A stretch of 64,000 bases of DNA from Plantago ovata (taxonomy: Eukaryota > Streptophyta > Magnoliopsida > Lamiales > Plantaginaceae), in contig CM051456.1 in NCBI GenBank assembly GCA_028274465.1, positions 76,184,753 through 76,248,752 of the forward strand. Direction: 5' to 3'. The notes under the pieces are model-generated. The model was not told the DNA's origin and ran no database searches. It saw nothing but the letters and a program-made list of their open reading frames with translations. The translations under genes were made by a program, and so were the position numbers. This document shows positions 34,323-47,140 of the stretch, one piece after another; the first letter of the stretch is position 1; each line of letters opens with the position of its first letter.

Positions 34323-37300
34323 TTAAGCTCTTCCAGAAAATTTTCTCAAAATCTCTCTTACACTCTTCTCAGCAAGTGCAGTAAATTCAACACAGTCCTT
34401 TTCGTAGTTTTTCAGAAGCCTACGGACTTGTAGTTGAAGAATTCTTGCATTTTTGCAGGCAGTATGATGATGCTTTTCAGCATTCATTTCCATGTAGTGA
34501 GTTACCCACAAATGCATGCCCCAATTGCTGGCATGGAGAAGTTGTGTATCTGAAATGCTTTTAGGATGAATCTTTGTTAGCCAGAGAAGATCTTCTTCTT
34601 GATCCTTAGAAGTGAGATAGAAATACTCATAAGGAATCAATCCAAGTCTCTTCTTTGTTTTCTTGGTTACTGGGTCAGAGTAATAAGCAATGCCAGGTGG
34701 TTTTATCAGATTTGGTTCTTGTCTATAAGCCTTACCAATGGCAGTTCTTCTTACTGAGACCTCAAGATTCAACCATTTCCCAGCAATATTTCTTGGGAGG
34801 GATTCTTCCCTTTGATTTCTTTGTACCTTGAGTTCAATTCATGTGAACATTTGGTTCAAAATGGCTGTAGGAAAGAACTCATTCACCAGCAAATCTTCCA
34901 GCTTTAAGATCCAGCAACCATGAATGTTTCTGATCACATTCTGAGTGGTTTCATCATTGCTGGTCTTTGTATATTCGATGCCGGAGCCAATAGCAATGCT
35001 GGCTAGCCTCTTTTCTTCCTGTCTTTGCCTTCTTCTTCTTGATTTAGCATTGTCTTGATCTCTTGCTGAAGAGTCAGACGAGAAATTCTTTGAGTGGCCA
35101 GATGGAGTCAAGGCTGTTAAAGGTCTAGCTCTTATGGCTTGAGCTATTGTTTGATTGTCATCATCTTCATTCAGATTTTGATGACTTTCAGTATGGCAAA
35201 AATCGTGAGTTTCAGCAGCAGTTTTTCTCTTTTTGGTACTTGCTGAATTTAACTCAGATTCTTCTTGCCTTTTAGAACTTTGCTCTTTTTCAGCAAGCGG
35301 TTCTATGGGCAGTGGCTCATCAACAGTAGGAGGGGTTTGGTTTCTTTTTCTGGTACTTTTCTTTTCCCCCTTAGACATGGATTGCAACATCGGAGTGATG
35401 TGCAGAGAATAGAACTCATTGCAGTTTTCAGCAAGAGTACTTAAGTTGTTATACTTCATGATGATTTGTTGCTGATCAGAAGTCATTTTTGACAATTCTT
35501 TTTGAATATTCACCATGTTTTCTTCATGTCTTTTCTCTGTTGCGGCCTTATCATCCATGAAAGTCTGAGCCTTCACGAGAGCGGTCTTTGCGAGCATGAG
35601 TGCTTGACTTACATCTTCTTCATAGCTCTTGTGATATAGACTGATGTCTTTCTGAGCTATTGTCAGAGTAGTAGTGCGTCTCAGCACTGTAGCCAAAAAT
35701 TTTCCAAAATCAAGCGGGCTCTCAGCAAGAAATGCCTCATCTTCTGCTTTGCAGGCATCATGGACTTTCTTCAGTGCCAAAATTCTAGGAGTAAACTCCT
35801 CAACTCTTGGGAACGGCACTAGGTTTGGTGTCAAGGAATGAACTTTCAGTTCTGAAGCAAACTGATCATCCTTCATCAGCAATTCTCCTCTTAGACCATC
35901 GTCTAAATCATTTATGTAATCAGGAGGAGGAATTTGAACCACTTTTGGGTCTCTTTTAGATTGTTCATCCTCATTTGCTGATAAGTCATCGTCATCCTCA
36001 GATTCATCAAGGTCAGCAACCTTGGAACCTAAGTCAGCAGCTTCATTTCCTTTTGGTTGAGTGGTTGCTGATGGCAACACTTAAGACTCAACAACTGGAG
36101 TTTCACCAGTAGTTAGTTTTAATTGAGTAGTTGCTGAGGGCAACGTTTGAGACTCAATTACTGGAGTTTCGCCAGTAGTAGATGGAAGGGAGGGGACTTC
36201 CTTTGGTCTTACTCTTGAAGATTGACCAATTTCTAGATCCTGCGTATGCCTTGCATGGATCAGTAGACTGTTCTGTAGAGCGCGTTGGTAATCTTCATCC
36301 AATTCATCATCATCATCAAGGTTTGCATCAGTGACCTTGGCATCAGAAATTTGGCTCTTGCCATTTTTCAAGGCAGCCCTTTTTCTGGCATATTCTTCTT
36401 CAGTATCAGCACCTTGTACAGGTGCTTGATTTTCAGCAGCAGGAGCAGGTTGAGATTCATGCTGAGGTTGTGGTTGTTCAGCTTGCTGATTGTCTTGTTG
36501 AGTATTTTCAGCAACTGTCAATTTCAAACCACCATCATCAGGACTTGGACCTTGATTGTCATCATCATCGTCTTTCTTGTCCTTGGAATCTTTCCCTTCA
36601 TCATCACTGGGATCTGTTGGAATGTTCTCATCTTCTTCCTCTTCATCATCATCGGTCAGAATTACTAGCTCGAGGTGCTTGTAGAAAGCAACACTCGTTA
36701 CTTCCTCTTCCTCATTGATTTTGTGGGGATCAGCCACCACGGGTACAAAGAAACCCTTGAGCATCACAGCTTGTTCAGCTGGAGAGGCACTCTTGAATTT
36801 GGCCTTCATATTCTCTCTGATTTGAGCAATCAAATTCGAGCTCATTTGCTGAGAATATGACATTTCTTCATGAAGGATGGAGTGAACGAATGTCTCGAAC
36901 TTCAGCAGAGAAGATCTTTTTTTCTCGTTTGAAAGATGAAGATGGAGATCAGAGAAATCCATTCGCCTGTATCTTTGCCAGTTGCTGACGGACTTAGCAA
37001 CTCTTGACAAAGTTGTTCGCTTGAAAGTCAAGTATAGTTCCTCAGAACTTACTTGTTGATCTTCAGTGATGAGCACCACTTCAGTGGTCTCCTTTTGAGC
37101 CTGAAAAAGAACGATATTTAGATCAGGATTGGTTTGGATAATTTCTTTAGAGTTCAAAGCTGAAACATGAATTACCTGCTGAGATTCAGCACGCTCATGT
37201 TGTACAATTTCCATTCCTTGAGGAGCTTGAGTAGCATCCTCCATTTGTTCATCCTGAAATAAATTTGAGTTAGATACAAGTACTAAGCTGTCAAACTTAG

Positions 37301-38902
37301 TTTTATTACCAAAAACATTAACTACCTGCTGAGCAGGGAGTGTTGGTTCTGGTGTAGAGGCTTCAGCAACCATCTGACTTGCATCTTGAGAAGTCTGTAG
37401 AGATAATATTATATTAGCAAAAGAATAAGTTTCAGAATTTGAAGTTTTACTGATGGTTGAATTATCTACCTGCTGAAGAAGGACAGGTTGTGGCTCAGTC
37501 CTTTCAGCATTAACAGTTTCTTCATTTTCTTGGACTGTTTCTTCAGCAGACTTCTTGTCTTGCTTTGTTTGAGAAAGCTGCGCAGTTTCAGCAATCTCCC
37601 TTGTCTCTGAAATGACAAGTTGAGCAGAAGCATCTTGACCTTTAAGCTCACTGCTTGTCATGAAGACATCAATGGATTTGTTGGATGATTCTTCAATCTC
37701 CAACTCCATTTGTTGGCTTATAGCTTCCAGTACAAGCTGGACTTTGTCGATTGATGTCTTTGGTGAACTTGGGCCAGTATTCTCAGCATCACGAGATGCG
37801 TCGTTGAATAGTGCTTCTTGTGTTTCAGCAACTTCTCGAACTTGAACCATTGCTGTCTCAGCAACTGGTTCTTCAGCAACCGGGGTTTCAGCAACTTGAT
37901 GAGTTGCTTGTTCAGCAACCATCTTTTCAGCAGCATCAACAAGTGCCGCCTTTTGCAGATCAGCAGCAATATCACTTGCTGGTTCCATAGTTTGATCATC
38001 TAGATTATCTACAATTTAGATATCTGGGACTTGGGAAGGAATTTCATTTCCACTGCCTTGAGGTCTGTTCTCAGTAGAGGGATCAACGTTGAGTCGATCA
38101 TTGAAGGCTTCCGCAAACACTTCAATGTTGATGACATAGGCTTCAGTAACTACCTTGTCAACATCTACTGGCAAATGCGTTTCAGCATTTGTCTGGGAAT
38201 TGTCTGAGAGGTCTTGGACAATAGGAACTGACTTGCGAGCCAGTGTTTTCTTCCTTGTGTTGCCTGTCCTTTTCCTCTTTGGTACGGGATTTGCTGATGA
38301 CGTTGCAGTCTGAGTGTCATCACCAGCTTTCCTCTTTTTCTTGTTAGATTTCTTCAGTTTCCCAGCAGATACGTCAGTAGTTGCATTTTCAGCAACGGCT
38401 GGTGTACACGTACCTTGTTGATCATCTACAGCAGTTTCATTTTTGTCACCACCATCTACAACAGTTTCATCTCTAAGTTGCTGAGTGGTGACATTTGCAG
38501 CTGTTGTATACCTTTCTGGCTGGCTTGTGCTGACAACATTTCTGTATTATTGTAGAATTCCATTGTCTCTATCATGCTCACTTGCTTAGTGCGAGCAGAT
38601 ATAAAGTTCATGAGGCCTTGCTGCTTGATAAACTCAAGCGCCTCTTCATTCTCGTCATCGAGTTCTTGTTCATATAAGTACCTAATGTACTTCTCCTTTG
38701 CAAAACCTCCCTATTGCATCAACATCTCACACTTTGCAGTGTCAAGATATGACGGAGGCATAGGTTTTTCCGATATCCTATCGTTTTTTAACACAACTTT
38801 CGTTGTGTTTGTTGCCGGAGTAGTCACCTGAGCAGTGCGTGTCTCAGCACTGTCAACCTTAGATGACTTTGAGGACTTGGAAGACTGTCTCTTTGGTGCC
38901 AT
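34323..38902 (-). pseudogene. ORF3 copy 2
   Basis: Starts MAPKRQSSK (ATG at 38902-38900). A stop follows after about 86 codons. About 880 bp of the N-terminal region are deleted at 38540 relative to copy 3 (short AAAT match at the join). From 37988 the frame is open for 635 codons, then for 413 more after a single Glu-to-stop change (36081). A Trp-to-stop at 34839 precedes the last 149 codons. Parts in order are the acidic VAE-rich region, three candidate 3n introns (37395-37469, 37254-37325, 37101-37175), SVSNWQRYRRMDFSD, a poly-D/E tract, a coiled-coil-prone middle, RRRRQRQEEKR and the C-terminal domain. No membrane helix or signal peptide is apparent, unlike a true envelope protein. Confidence 0.75.
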
Positions 38903-39803
38903 TTCTTTTATATTGAAGAAAGTGTACGAAAAAGATAGTTTGCTTTTTGACCGGAGGTACTGTAGATTCAAGCTAAAATTTGCAGAGAAAGGAAATGTGA
39001 GTTAAAGAATTTTGTCATTTCTCTAACTCCTTCTTTATATAGTGTCTCTGATGTGTGAAAACTCAATCGATATGAGCTCTCAGCAAGGGTAAAACAGAGA
39101 AACACAGGCGTTAGTGGAGCCTTTGCATTGAATGCGTAGTGGCCCACTAACTTGAATCCGTCAGACCATTCTCTCTTTTTGTTTTATTAACCGTTAGATC
39201 AGTAACTCATTTTAATCAATGGCCACGATTGTATTTCATGTCATGATTATTACGAGTTTATATGTGCCCGATTAACGTCACAAATTGATTTTACCGAGTT
39301 TTAAGGGATTAGATTGCTTGCTGAAATAGACAAGAATCTTTTCAGCGAGTTTGCATTAACATCCTAGATACTTGCTGAAAGTTCCCCCTTACTTAGATAT
39401 ATCGTATTTTCTTAAGTTTAAAAGATATTTCTGATTTCTCGTATCAGTAAATTCTTTTGTACTTGAGATATCTTTCGATAAAATCTGAGAAATGTTTTGC
39501 TCTTTTTCTGAGTTCCCGTCTCAGAATATTCCCTTGATACTTGAATACCTGTTTCAGTATCTTTGATTGTCTGAATGCTTGTTTCAGCAATCCTTAAGGT
39601 TTTTCTCTTACTGAGTGCCTGTCCCAGCAAGTGATCAAGTTTCCTAACAAATACCCATTTTGAAGGAATTACTTGCTGAATGCCTGTTTCAGCAAACATG
39701 TAGTAATTTATCATTTCTTAGAAGAAATTAGTAGACGGAGCTTTTAAGTAAGAATACTTTGGCTTGCTGAATACCTGTTTCAGCATTCTGCCAAATGTAT
39801 CCT
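38903..39803 (-). promoter_or_regulatory. copy 2 pol-ORF3 intergenic region: hairpin array, PPT-like site, TATA box
   Basis: In element orientation, seven hairpins (39785 back to 39428) are followed by a PPT-like AAGTAAGGGGGAAC (about 39380-39393), about 300 bp with no visible signal, and the conserved CAGAGACACTATATAAAG (TATA 39033-39041) about 135 bp before the ORF3 ATG. The same order appears in copy 3. There is no real gene; the ORF at 39418-39714 is the hairpin array read through, with repeated ETGIQ. Confidence 0.7.
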
Positions 39804-42800
39804 TTATTGAGGTAGTTCAATCAATCCAAGGTTATACCTTAGCATTGCGAACCTATTATCTGGTAGGGGCTTTGTAAAGATGTCAGCAAGCTGATCATCA
39901 GTGCCTACTTTCACAACCTCAATATCTCCTTTTTCTACATGATCTCTAATGAAATGATGTCTAATATCAATGTGCTTAGTCCTTGAGTGAAACTTAGGAT
40001 TTTGCGTGATAGCAATAGCACTTGTATTATCACAAAAGATTGGTGTTTTCTTTGCAGAAATACCATAATCTCTTAATTGTTGCTGAATCCATAGGATTTG
40101 AGCTGTGCAACAACCAGCTGCAATGTATTCAGATTCAGTGGATGAATTGGCAACACAGGTTTGCTTCTTGCTGAACCATGATATTAATCTAGTACCCAAA
40201 AACTGACAAGTTCCAGAGGTACTTTTTCTATCAAGAGTTGATCCTCCATGATAAGCATCAGAACAACCAACCAATTCTAGTCCAGAATCTTTAGGATACC
40301 ATAATCCAACATTGATTGTACCTTTGACATATTTCAGTATCTTGATTGCCTTTTTGTAGCGTGATTCTCTTGGATCAGATTGGAATCTTGCACACACACA
40401 AACAGCATACTGAATGTCAGGTCTACTTGTTGTTAAATACAACAAGGAACCAATGAGCTTCCTATACTTGTGTTCTTCAACACTTTTATCTTCTTTAGTA
40501 TAGCCCAATTTGGTGCCAACACTCATAGGGATCTTTTCAGGTTTCTCTTCCTCTTTGATCCTAAACTTTATGAGCATTTCTTTCGCATACTTTGCTTGAT
40601 TTATGAATATTCCATCTTTGAGTTGCTTGACTTGAAATCCTAGAAAATAATTCAATTTACCCATCATACTCATTTCAAACTTGTTTGTCATGAGTTTGGC
40701 AAAATCATCACAAAGTTGCTTGTCCTTAGATCCAAAAATTATGTCATCCACATAAATTTGAACTAAGAGTATTTTACCATCATGGTTCATGGTAAATAAG
40801 GTTTTGTCCACTTCACCTTTCTTGAAACCATTTTCCAGCAAGAACTTAGCCAAGGTATTATACCATGCTCTTGGTGCTTGCTTTAGACCATATACAGCTT
40901 TCTGAAGCTTGTATACCATCTTGATTTCTGAGGGAAGTTCAAAGCCAGGGGGTTGTTCTAGGTAGACTTCTTCAGCAAGTTCACCATTCAAGAATGCACT
41001 TTTAACATCCATTTGGTAAACAATGAAGTCATTGTGAGCAGCAAAGGCTAAGAAAAGCCTAATTGCATCCAATCTTGCAACTGGTGCATAAGACTCATCA
41101 TAGTCCAATCCTTCAGTCTGACAGTAACCTTGAGCAACTAATCGTGCTTTATTTCTTGTTACATCACCAGACTCACTCAGCTTGTTTCTGAACACCCACT
41201 TTGTACCAATAGCTTTCTTGCCTTCAGCAAGTGGTACAAGTTTCCAGACTTTGTTTCTTTCAAATTGATCCAGTTCTTCTTGCATTGCCTTTATCCATTC
41301 ATAATGCTTTAAAGCTTCTTCTATGGTTTTACGTTCAAATTCTGATACAAAGCAAGAGAACAATGATTCTACTTCTACGACAGTTGCTTCTTCAGCAAGT
41401 CCATGAGTAGCTTTGGATCTAGTCACTTGGCGTTTATTAATATCGCCAATCATATCCGTAGAGGGATGATCTCTAATCCATTTATTAACAGGTTTTCTGC
41501 TTGCTGGATCTCTAATCCATTTTCTGCTTGCTGGATCAGGTTTTCTGCTTGCTGCATCAGCATGTGACTCTTCAGTATGTACTTGTTCAGTACTACTGGG
41601 ATTTTGTGTCTCTGCTGAGATTTGTTCATCAGCAACTGCTTGTTCAGCATTGCTTGATTGAGGTAGCTCATCAGCAGGCACTGGAGGTTGCGTAGTTTCA
41701 GCAACTTCCGGAGCAACCGCGTCTTTTACTGGAAATTCTTTGTCGTGAACTATATTTATCTTGTCATGACTAGGGGGAGGAGAGTCATTGTCAGAATCAT
41801 CATTTAGTTCAATTGACTTGATTTTCCTAGCATTAGATTCAGTTTTTTGGCCATGTATGATTAACTTTTTCATGCATTCTGATATTTCTTCTTCAGCAGA
41901 CACTCCTTGTGTTTTTTCATAGAATACAACATGCACTGATTCTTCAATCTTTTGTGCCTTTTTGTTGTAAACTCTATAAGCTTTACTATGCAAGGAGTAG
42001 CCGAGAAATATCGCTTCGTCTGCCTTTGGTTGAAATGTTCTTAGGTATTCTCTACCATTGTTAAGAACGAAACACTTGCAACCAAATACTCTTAGATGAG
42101 TGATGTTAGGAGGTCTTCCAACAAACAATTCATAAGGAGTTTTGTTGTATTCCTTAGTAATCAAACATCTATTTTGAGTATAACAGGCGGTATTAATCGC
42201 TTCAACCCAGTAAGCCTCACTTATTTCAGTGTCAGCAAGCATTGTTCTTGCGGCTTCTTTCAGGGTACGATTCTTCCGTTCAGCAACACCGTTTTGTTGT
42301 GGTGTTCTTACTGAGGATAACTGATGTTGTATACCTTTTGACGTACAATATTCAGTTATGTACTGGTTTACAAACTCAGTACCATGGTCTGTCCTTATGA
42401 ATTTTACCTTGTCATTTTTCATGACTTCAAGCTTATTCAGCAAGTTAGGTATTTCAGTCTTGGTTTCAGATTTGTGCTTGATGAATACTACCCAAGTGAA
42501 TCTTGAATAGTCATCCACCACGACCAGAGCATACTTCTTACCAGCATAGCTTGTTGAAGAAGATTCAAACAAGTCCATGTGGAAGAGTTGTAAAGGTTTT
42601 GTAGTTGACGGTACTGCCTTGTTCTTAAAAGAAGATTTGGTTTGCTTTCCTTGCTGACATGCATTGCAAACACCATCCTTCTTAAAAGTAACCTTAGGTA
42701 ATCCAACTACAAATGCCTTTTTAGACAGCTTATTCAGCGTCTTGAAGTTTAGATGACTTGTTCGTTTATGCCATAACCATGCTTTTTCTTTTTCAGCAAG

Positions 42801-43225
42801 GCAATCGTGATCTGAGACAAGGCATTTTCAACGATTACTGAAGACCAATCTACGGTGTACAAGCCTCCTGATCTTCTTGCAATCATAATTACCTTTTTAG
42901 TCTCGAAATCTATAAGTTTACATTCATCACTTTTGATTTTGATGAAGTATCCTTTGTCAGCAAACTGACTCATGCTGAAAAGGTTAAACTTAAGATTTTT
43001 GACATAAAGAACTCCAGTAATGGTTATGCATCCTAACTTCACGTCACCATAGCCTTTTGTAGAACCGGAGCCTCCACCAGCAAACCTTATTGTTGGACCT
43101 TTAGACCACCGTCTATAGTTTATAAGGTTATTCTTGTTGCCCGTCATGTGCTTTCCACAACCACTATCAAAGTGCCAGATTGCATCGTTTGTCTGCGTGG
43201 CTGAAGTCTGCACAATCAAGAGCAA
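39804..43225 (-). pseudogene. pol: pol of copy 2: PR, IN, RT, RNaseH (Ty1/copia, Sirevirus type)
   Basis: 43225-42749 carries the protease region (IWHFDSGCGKHM, Asp of DSG) and the start of the pre-integrase region. A frameshift near 42790 breaks the zinc-binding part. 42578-39804 is open for 924 codons: integrase ([28 protein letters not shown], giving D-D-E), RT ([19 protein letters not shown]) and RNaseH ([29 protein letters not shown]). The order IN before RT is diagnostic of copia. RNaseH has SDAYHGG where copy 3 has SDADHGG, so a catalytic-region Asp is changed. The linker between IN and RT contains a short local triplication (41491-41558). Confidence 0.9.
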
Positions 43226-43230
43226 ACAAG

Positions 43231-45150
43231 TTAATTATCCAATAATGGATGTCCATTAACATGTTCAAGAATGCGTCCAGTGGAAACCCAAGTCTTAGGT
43301 TTTTCAACTTTGACTTGTTTTCTACTTGCTGAAGAACTAGGAGGTTTTGAGCTGAAAGACTTTTGATTCGTGCTGATCAAATCCACTTTCTGATGTGGTG
43401 TCTTGCTCGGTTGACCTTTTTGCTGAAGATACTTTTCAGTAAGTTCTTTTCTAGCAAGGTTCCTTCTAGCCCTAGCATTAAGAGTCCTTTCAGAACTCTT
43501 AGGCTTAATTTTCTTCATCTCTTTGAAGTATCTTTGCTGACTTTGCTTATACTCGTGAAAAAGTTGACTTTGCTTGGTTTTGAAACCAAGTCCACTTTTC
43601 GGAGAATGCTGAGCTTTTGTGTCAGCAACCTTACTTGATTCAGGTTTGTCAGCAAAGGTCTTCTGATTACTTTTAGTAATCTTGCCTTTAGACTTAACAA
43701 CTTGCTTTTCAGCAACTTGTTTGGCGGAATGCTTCACAACATCCTTCTTCTTTCCAGTTTGCTTCTCAGCAACCTGTTTTCCTTTTAAAGTCTTATTACT
43801 TTGAGTAGCAACAGCGGGCTTTATGGTCATAGGTACTTGATTGCATGTTTCAGCAACCTTAGATTGACCAAACTGATAGAGTTTTGGTAGACCACTATCA
43901 GTAGCACGTACAAAGGAAATCGGTGGTTTATCTTTACTCAAGATTTCTACGTCTTCACCTTCATACGTAGCACCTAAACCTTCTTTCTGAGATGGATCTC
44001 TCAAGTAAGAGTTTAGTTCAGTCAGCGTATTACTTGCGTCAGCATAAGATTTGAAATTGATTTTCATCTTTTTCATCTCTTGGATTTCAGCAAGTAACTT
44101 TAGAATTGAGGATTGATATTCTTCCAATTCTAATGCCATTTGAGAATTCTTCTCTGTAGCTTCAGCAATCAACTTCTTAAGACGCCTTATTTCAACATCC
44201 TCTTCTTCTGTCTCTTCCTTCAGCAAGACATACTTTTCAGTAGTCTGCTTGGTCAGAGTTTCAGCAATCTGTAGTTTCTCTTGCTGTCTGCTCAGAGTTT
44301 TCTCAAATCTTTCGATTTCTCCTTGAATCTTGTCAAGGTCAATCTCGTCTTCACTTTCTGAGTCTGAGTCAGAGGTAGGGTTGTTTACCTGACCGGCCAT
44401 GAGGCAGAACTCGTAGTTTGACACATCTGGATAAGCTTCCATAGCTATTCCACAAACTTCTTTGTCAATCTCCATGTCTAGAGTGCTTCTTCATCGTCAG
44501 TGTCTGAACTTTCATCCTCACTGTCTTCGGAGCTAGTATCAATACACAATGCATCGATTTTTGCTTGAAGCTTCTTCTTTTCTTCAGCAATAAAAGCTCT
44601 TTTGAACTTCTTCTTCTTTTCAGCAGATTTGCCTTTCAGCAAAGGGCAATTAGCTTTGAAGTGTCCAGGCTTTTTGCAGTAAAAGCATAGATCATTTCCA
44701 ACTGCAGGTTCTTCTGATGAAGTTGCTTGCTGAGCTTGCTTGTTCAGCGAGCTAGTCTCATTCTTGTACTTATGGTAGTTGTTACCAAGATGCTTTTTAG
44801 GCTTCACTTTTGCTTTTCGCCTTTCAAGTTCCTTGCTGATGAATTTCTTCATGTTTTTGACAACCAAAGAGTTTTCATCAGTAGGCTCTTTATCATTCTT
44901 CTTTTCAGAAGATGACGGCTTTGCAGCAAGACCAATGTTTTGCGATTTTTCAGCAAATACATTTTCTCTTTGCTTTGTCTCATAATTGACAGTAGCAAGA
45001 TGAGAGAACAAATTTGTTGGTGTAATATCTGGCATTCCTTGATTGTAATAGAAATTTTGAGTGTGGATCCATTCTTGATTCAGACTTCTGATGATGGTTT
45101 TCACCTTCTCAGAATCTGAGTAAAGATTTCCAACACCCAAGGCTGCCATT
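43231..45150 (-). pseudogene. gag: gag of copy 2, N-terminally truncated
   Basis: Frames 45149-44478 and 44475-43231 are one gene broken by a 1-nt deletion near 44490. The first residues (GVGNLYSDSEKVKTIIRSL) fit the middle of a copia capsid domain, so the true start is lost at the palindrome. Then come a lysine-rich linker, a CCHC knuckle (CFYCKKPGHFKANC), an acidic spacer (SEDSEDESSDTDDEE), the FCLMAG motif seen after the knuckle in Sireviruses, a coiled coil and a basic tail. The long gag tail after the knuckle is a Sirevirus trait. Confidence 0.85.
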
Positions 45151-45209
45151 TCACTAACAAGAGTCTTCCAGTGACTCGTTAGTCACTGGACTTCAGATTC
45201 ACAACTCTT
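45151..45209. repeat. palindromic centre joining copies 2 and 3
   Basis: CCAGTGACT (45168-45176), CGTT, AGTCACTGG (45181-45189) form a perfect 9-bp stem. Outside it, copy 2 and copy 3 gag sequences run away from each other, with an 11-13 nt insertion on the copy 3 side (CTTCAGATTCACA). Neither side has an LTR or PBS. Confidence 0.85.
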
Positions 45210-47140
45210 GTTAGTGAAATGGCAGCACTGGGTGTTGGAAATCTTTATTCAGATTCTGAGAAAGTGAAAACTATCATCAGAAGTTTGAATCAAGAATGGA
45301 TCCATACTCAGAATTTCTATTATAATCAAGGAATGCCTGACATTACACCAACTGAGTTGTTCAATCATCTTGCTACTGTCAATTATGAGACAAAGCAAAG
45401 AGAAAATGTGTTTGCTGAAAAATCGCAAAACATTGCTCTTGCTGCAAAGCCGTCATCTTCTGAAAAGAAGAATGATAAAGAGCCTGCTGATGAAAATGCT
45501 TTAGTTGTTAAAAACATGAAGAAATTCATCAGTAAGGAACTTGAAAGGCGAAAAGCAAAAGAGAAGCTGAAAAAGCATCTTGGTAATAACTACCATAAGT
45601 ACAAGAATGATACTAGCTCGCTGAACAAGCAAGCTCAGCAAGCTACATCATCAGAAGAACCAGCAGTTGGAAATGATCTATGTTTTTACTGCAAAAAGCC
45701 TGGACACTTCAAAGCTAATTGCCCTTTGCTGAAAGGCAAATCTGCTGAAAAGAAGAAGAAGTTCAAAAGAGCTTTCATTGCTGAAGAAAAGAAGAAGCTT
45801 CAAGCAAAAATCGATGCATTGTGCATTGAGACAAACTCCGAAGACAGTGAGGATGAAAGTTCAGACACCGACGATGAGGAAGCCACTCTAGACGTGGAGA
45901 TTGGCAAAGAAGTGTGTGGGATAGCTATGGAAGCTTATCCAGATGTGTCGAACTACGAATTCTGCCTCATGGCCGGTCAGGTAAATAATTCTACCTCTGA
46001 CTCTGATTCAGAAAGTGAAGACGAGATTGATCTTGACAAGATTCAAGGAGAAATCGAAAGATTTGAGAAAACTCTCAGCAAACAGCAAGAAAAACTTCAA
46101 TTTGCTGAAACTCTGACCAAGCAAACTACTGAAAAGTACGCTTTGCTGAAGGAAGAGACAGAAGAAAAGGATGCTGAAATAAGGCGTCTTAAGAAATTGA
46201 TTGCTGAGGTTGCAGAGAAAAATTCTCAAATGGCATTAGAATTGGAAGAGTGTCAGTCCTCAATTCTAAAGTTACTTGCTGAAATTCATGAAATGAAAAA
46301 GATGAAAATCAATTTCAAATCCTATGTGGAAGCAAGTAATACGCTGACTGAACTAAACTCTTATTTGAGAGATCCATCTCAAAAAGAAGGTTTAGGAGCA
46401 ACGTGTGAAGGTGATAACGTAGAAATCTTGAGAAAAGATAAATCACCGATCTCCTTTGTACGTGCTACTGATAGTAGTCCACCAGTGATCTATCAGTTTG
46501 GTCAAACTAAGATTGCTGAAACATGCAATCAAGTACCTATGACCATAAAGCCCGCTGTTGCTACTCAAAGTAACAAGACTTTAAAAGGAAAACAGGTTGC
46601 TGTGAAGCAAACTAGAAAGAAAAAGAATGCAGTGAAGCATTCCGCCAAACAAGTTGCTGAAAAGCAAGTTGTTAAGTCTAAAGGCAAGATTACCAAAAGT
46701 AATCAGAAGTCCTTTGCTGACAAACCTGAATCAAGTAAGGTTGCTGATGCTAAAGCTCAGCATTCTCCAAAGAGTGGACTCGGTTTCAAAATCAAGCAAA
46801 GTCAACTCTTTCATGAGTATAAGCAAAGTCAGCAAAAATACTTCAAAGAGATGAAGAAAACCAAGCCTAAGAGTTTTGAAAATACTCTCAATGCTAGGAC
46901 TAGAAGGAACCTTGCTAGAAAAGAACTTACTGAAAAGTATGTTCAGCAAAAAGGTCAACAGAGCAAGACACCACATCAGAAAGTGGATTTGACCAGCACG
47001 AGTCAAAAGTCTTTCAGCTCAAAACCTCCTAGTTCCTCAGCAAGTAGAAAACAAGTCAAAGTTGAAAACTTCAGACTTGGGTTTCCACTGGACGCATTCT
47101 TGAACATGTTAATGGACATCCATCATTGGATAATTAACTT
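45210..47140 (+). pseudogene. gag: gag of copy 3, N-terminally truncated
   Basis: Open from 45219 to 47201 with the same domains as copy 2: capsid fragment, CCHC knuckle at about residues 155-168 (C155, C158, H163, C168), acidic spacer, FCLMAG at about 250, coiled coil (about 270-370) and a basic K/S-rich tail. A 1-nt deletion near 47063 takes the end out of frame. Divergence from copy 2 is a few percent, with independent changes, so the two arms are not one sequence read twice. Pol lies in another frame; see the finding on the gag-pol boundary. Confidence 0.85.

Noticed and set aside
39418..39714. 98-aa minus ORF with repeated ETGIQ motifs
   Set aside because: It is the hairpin array translated. 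The frame is not kept in copy 3, so the repeat is a nucleic acid feature, not a protein.
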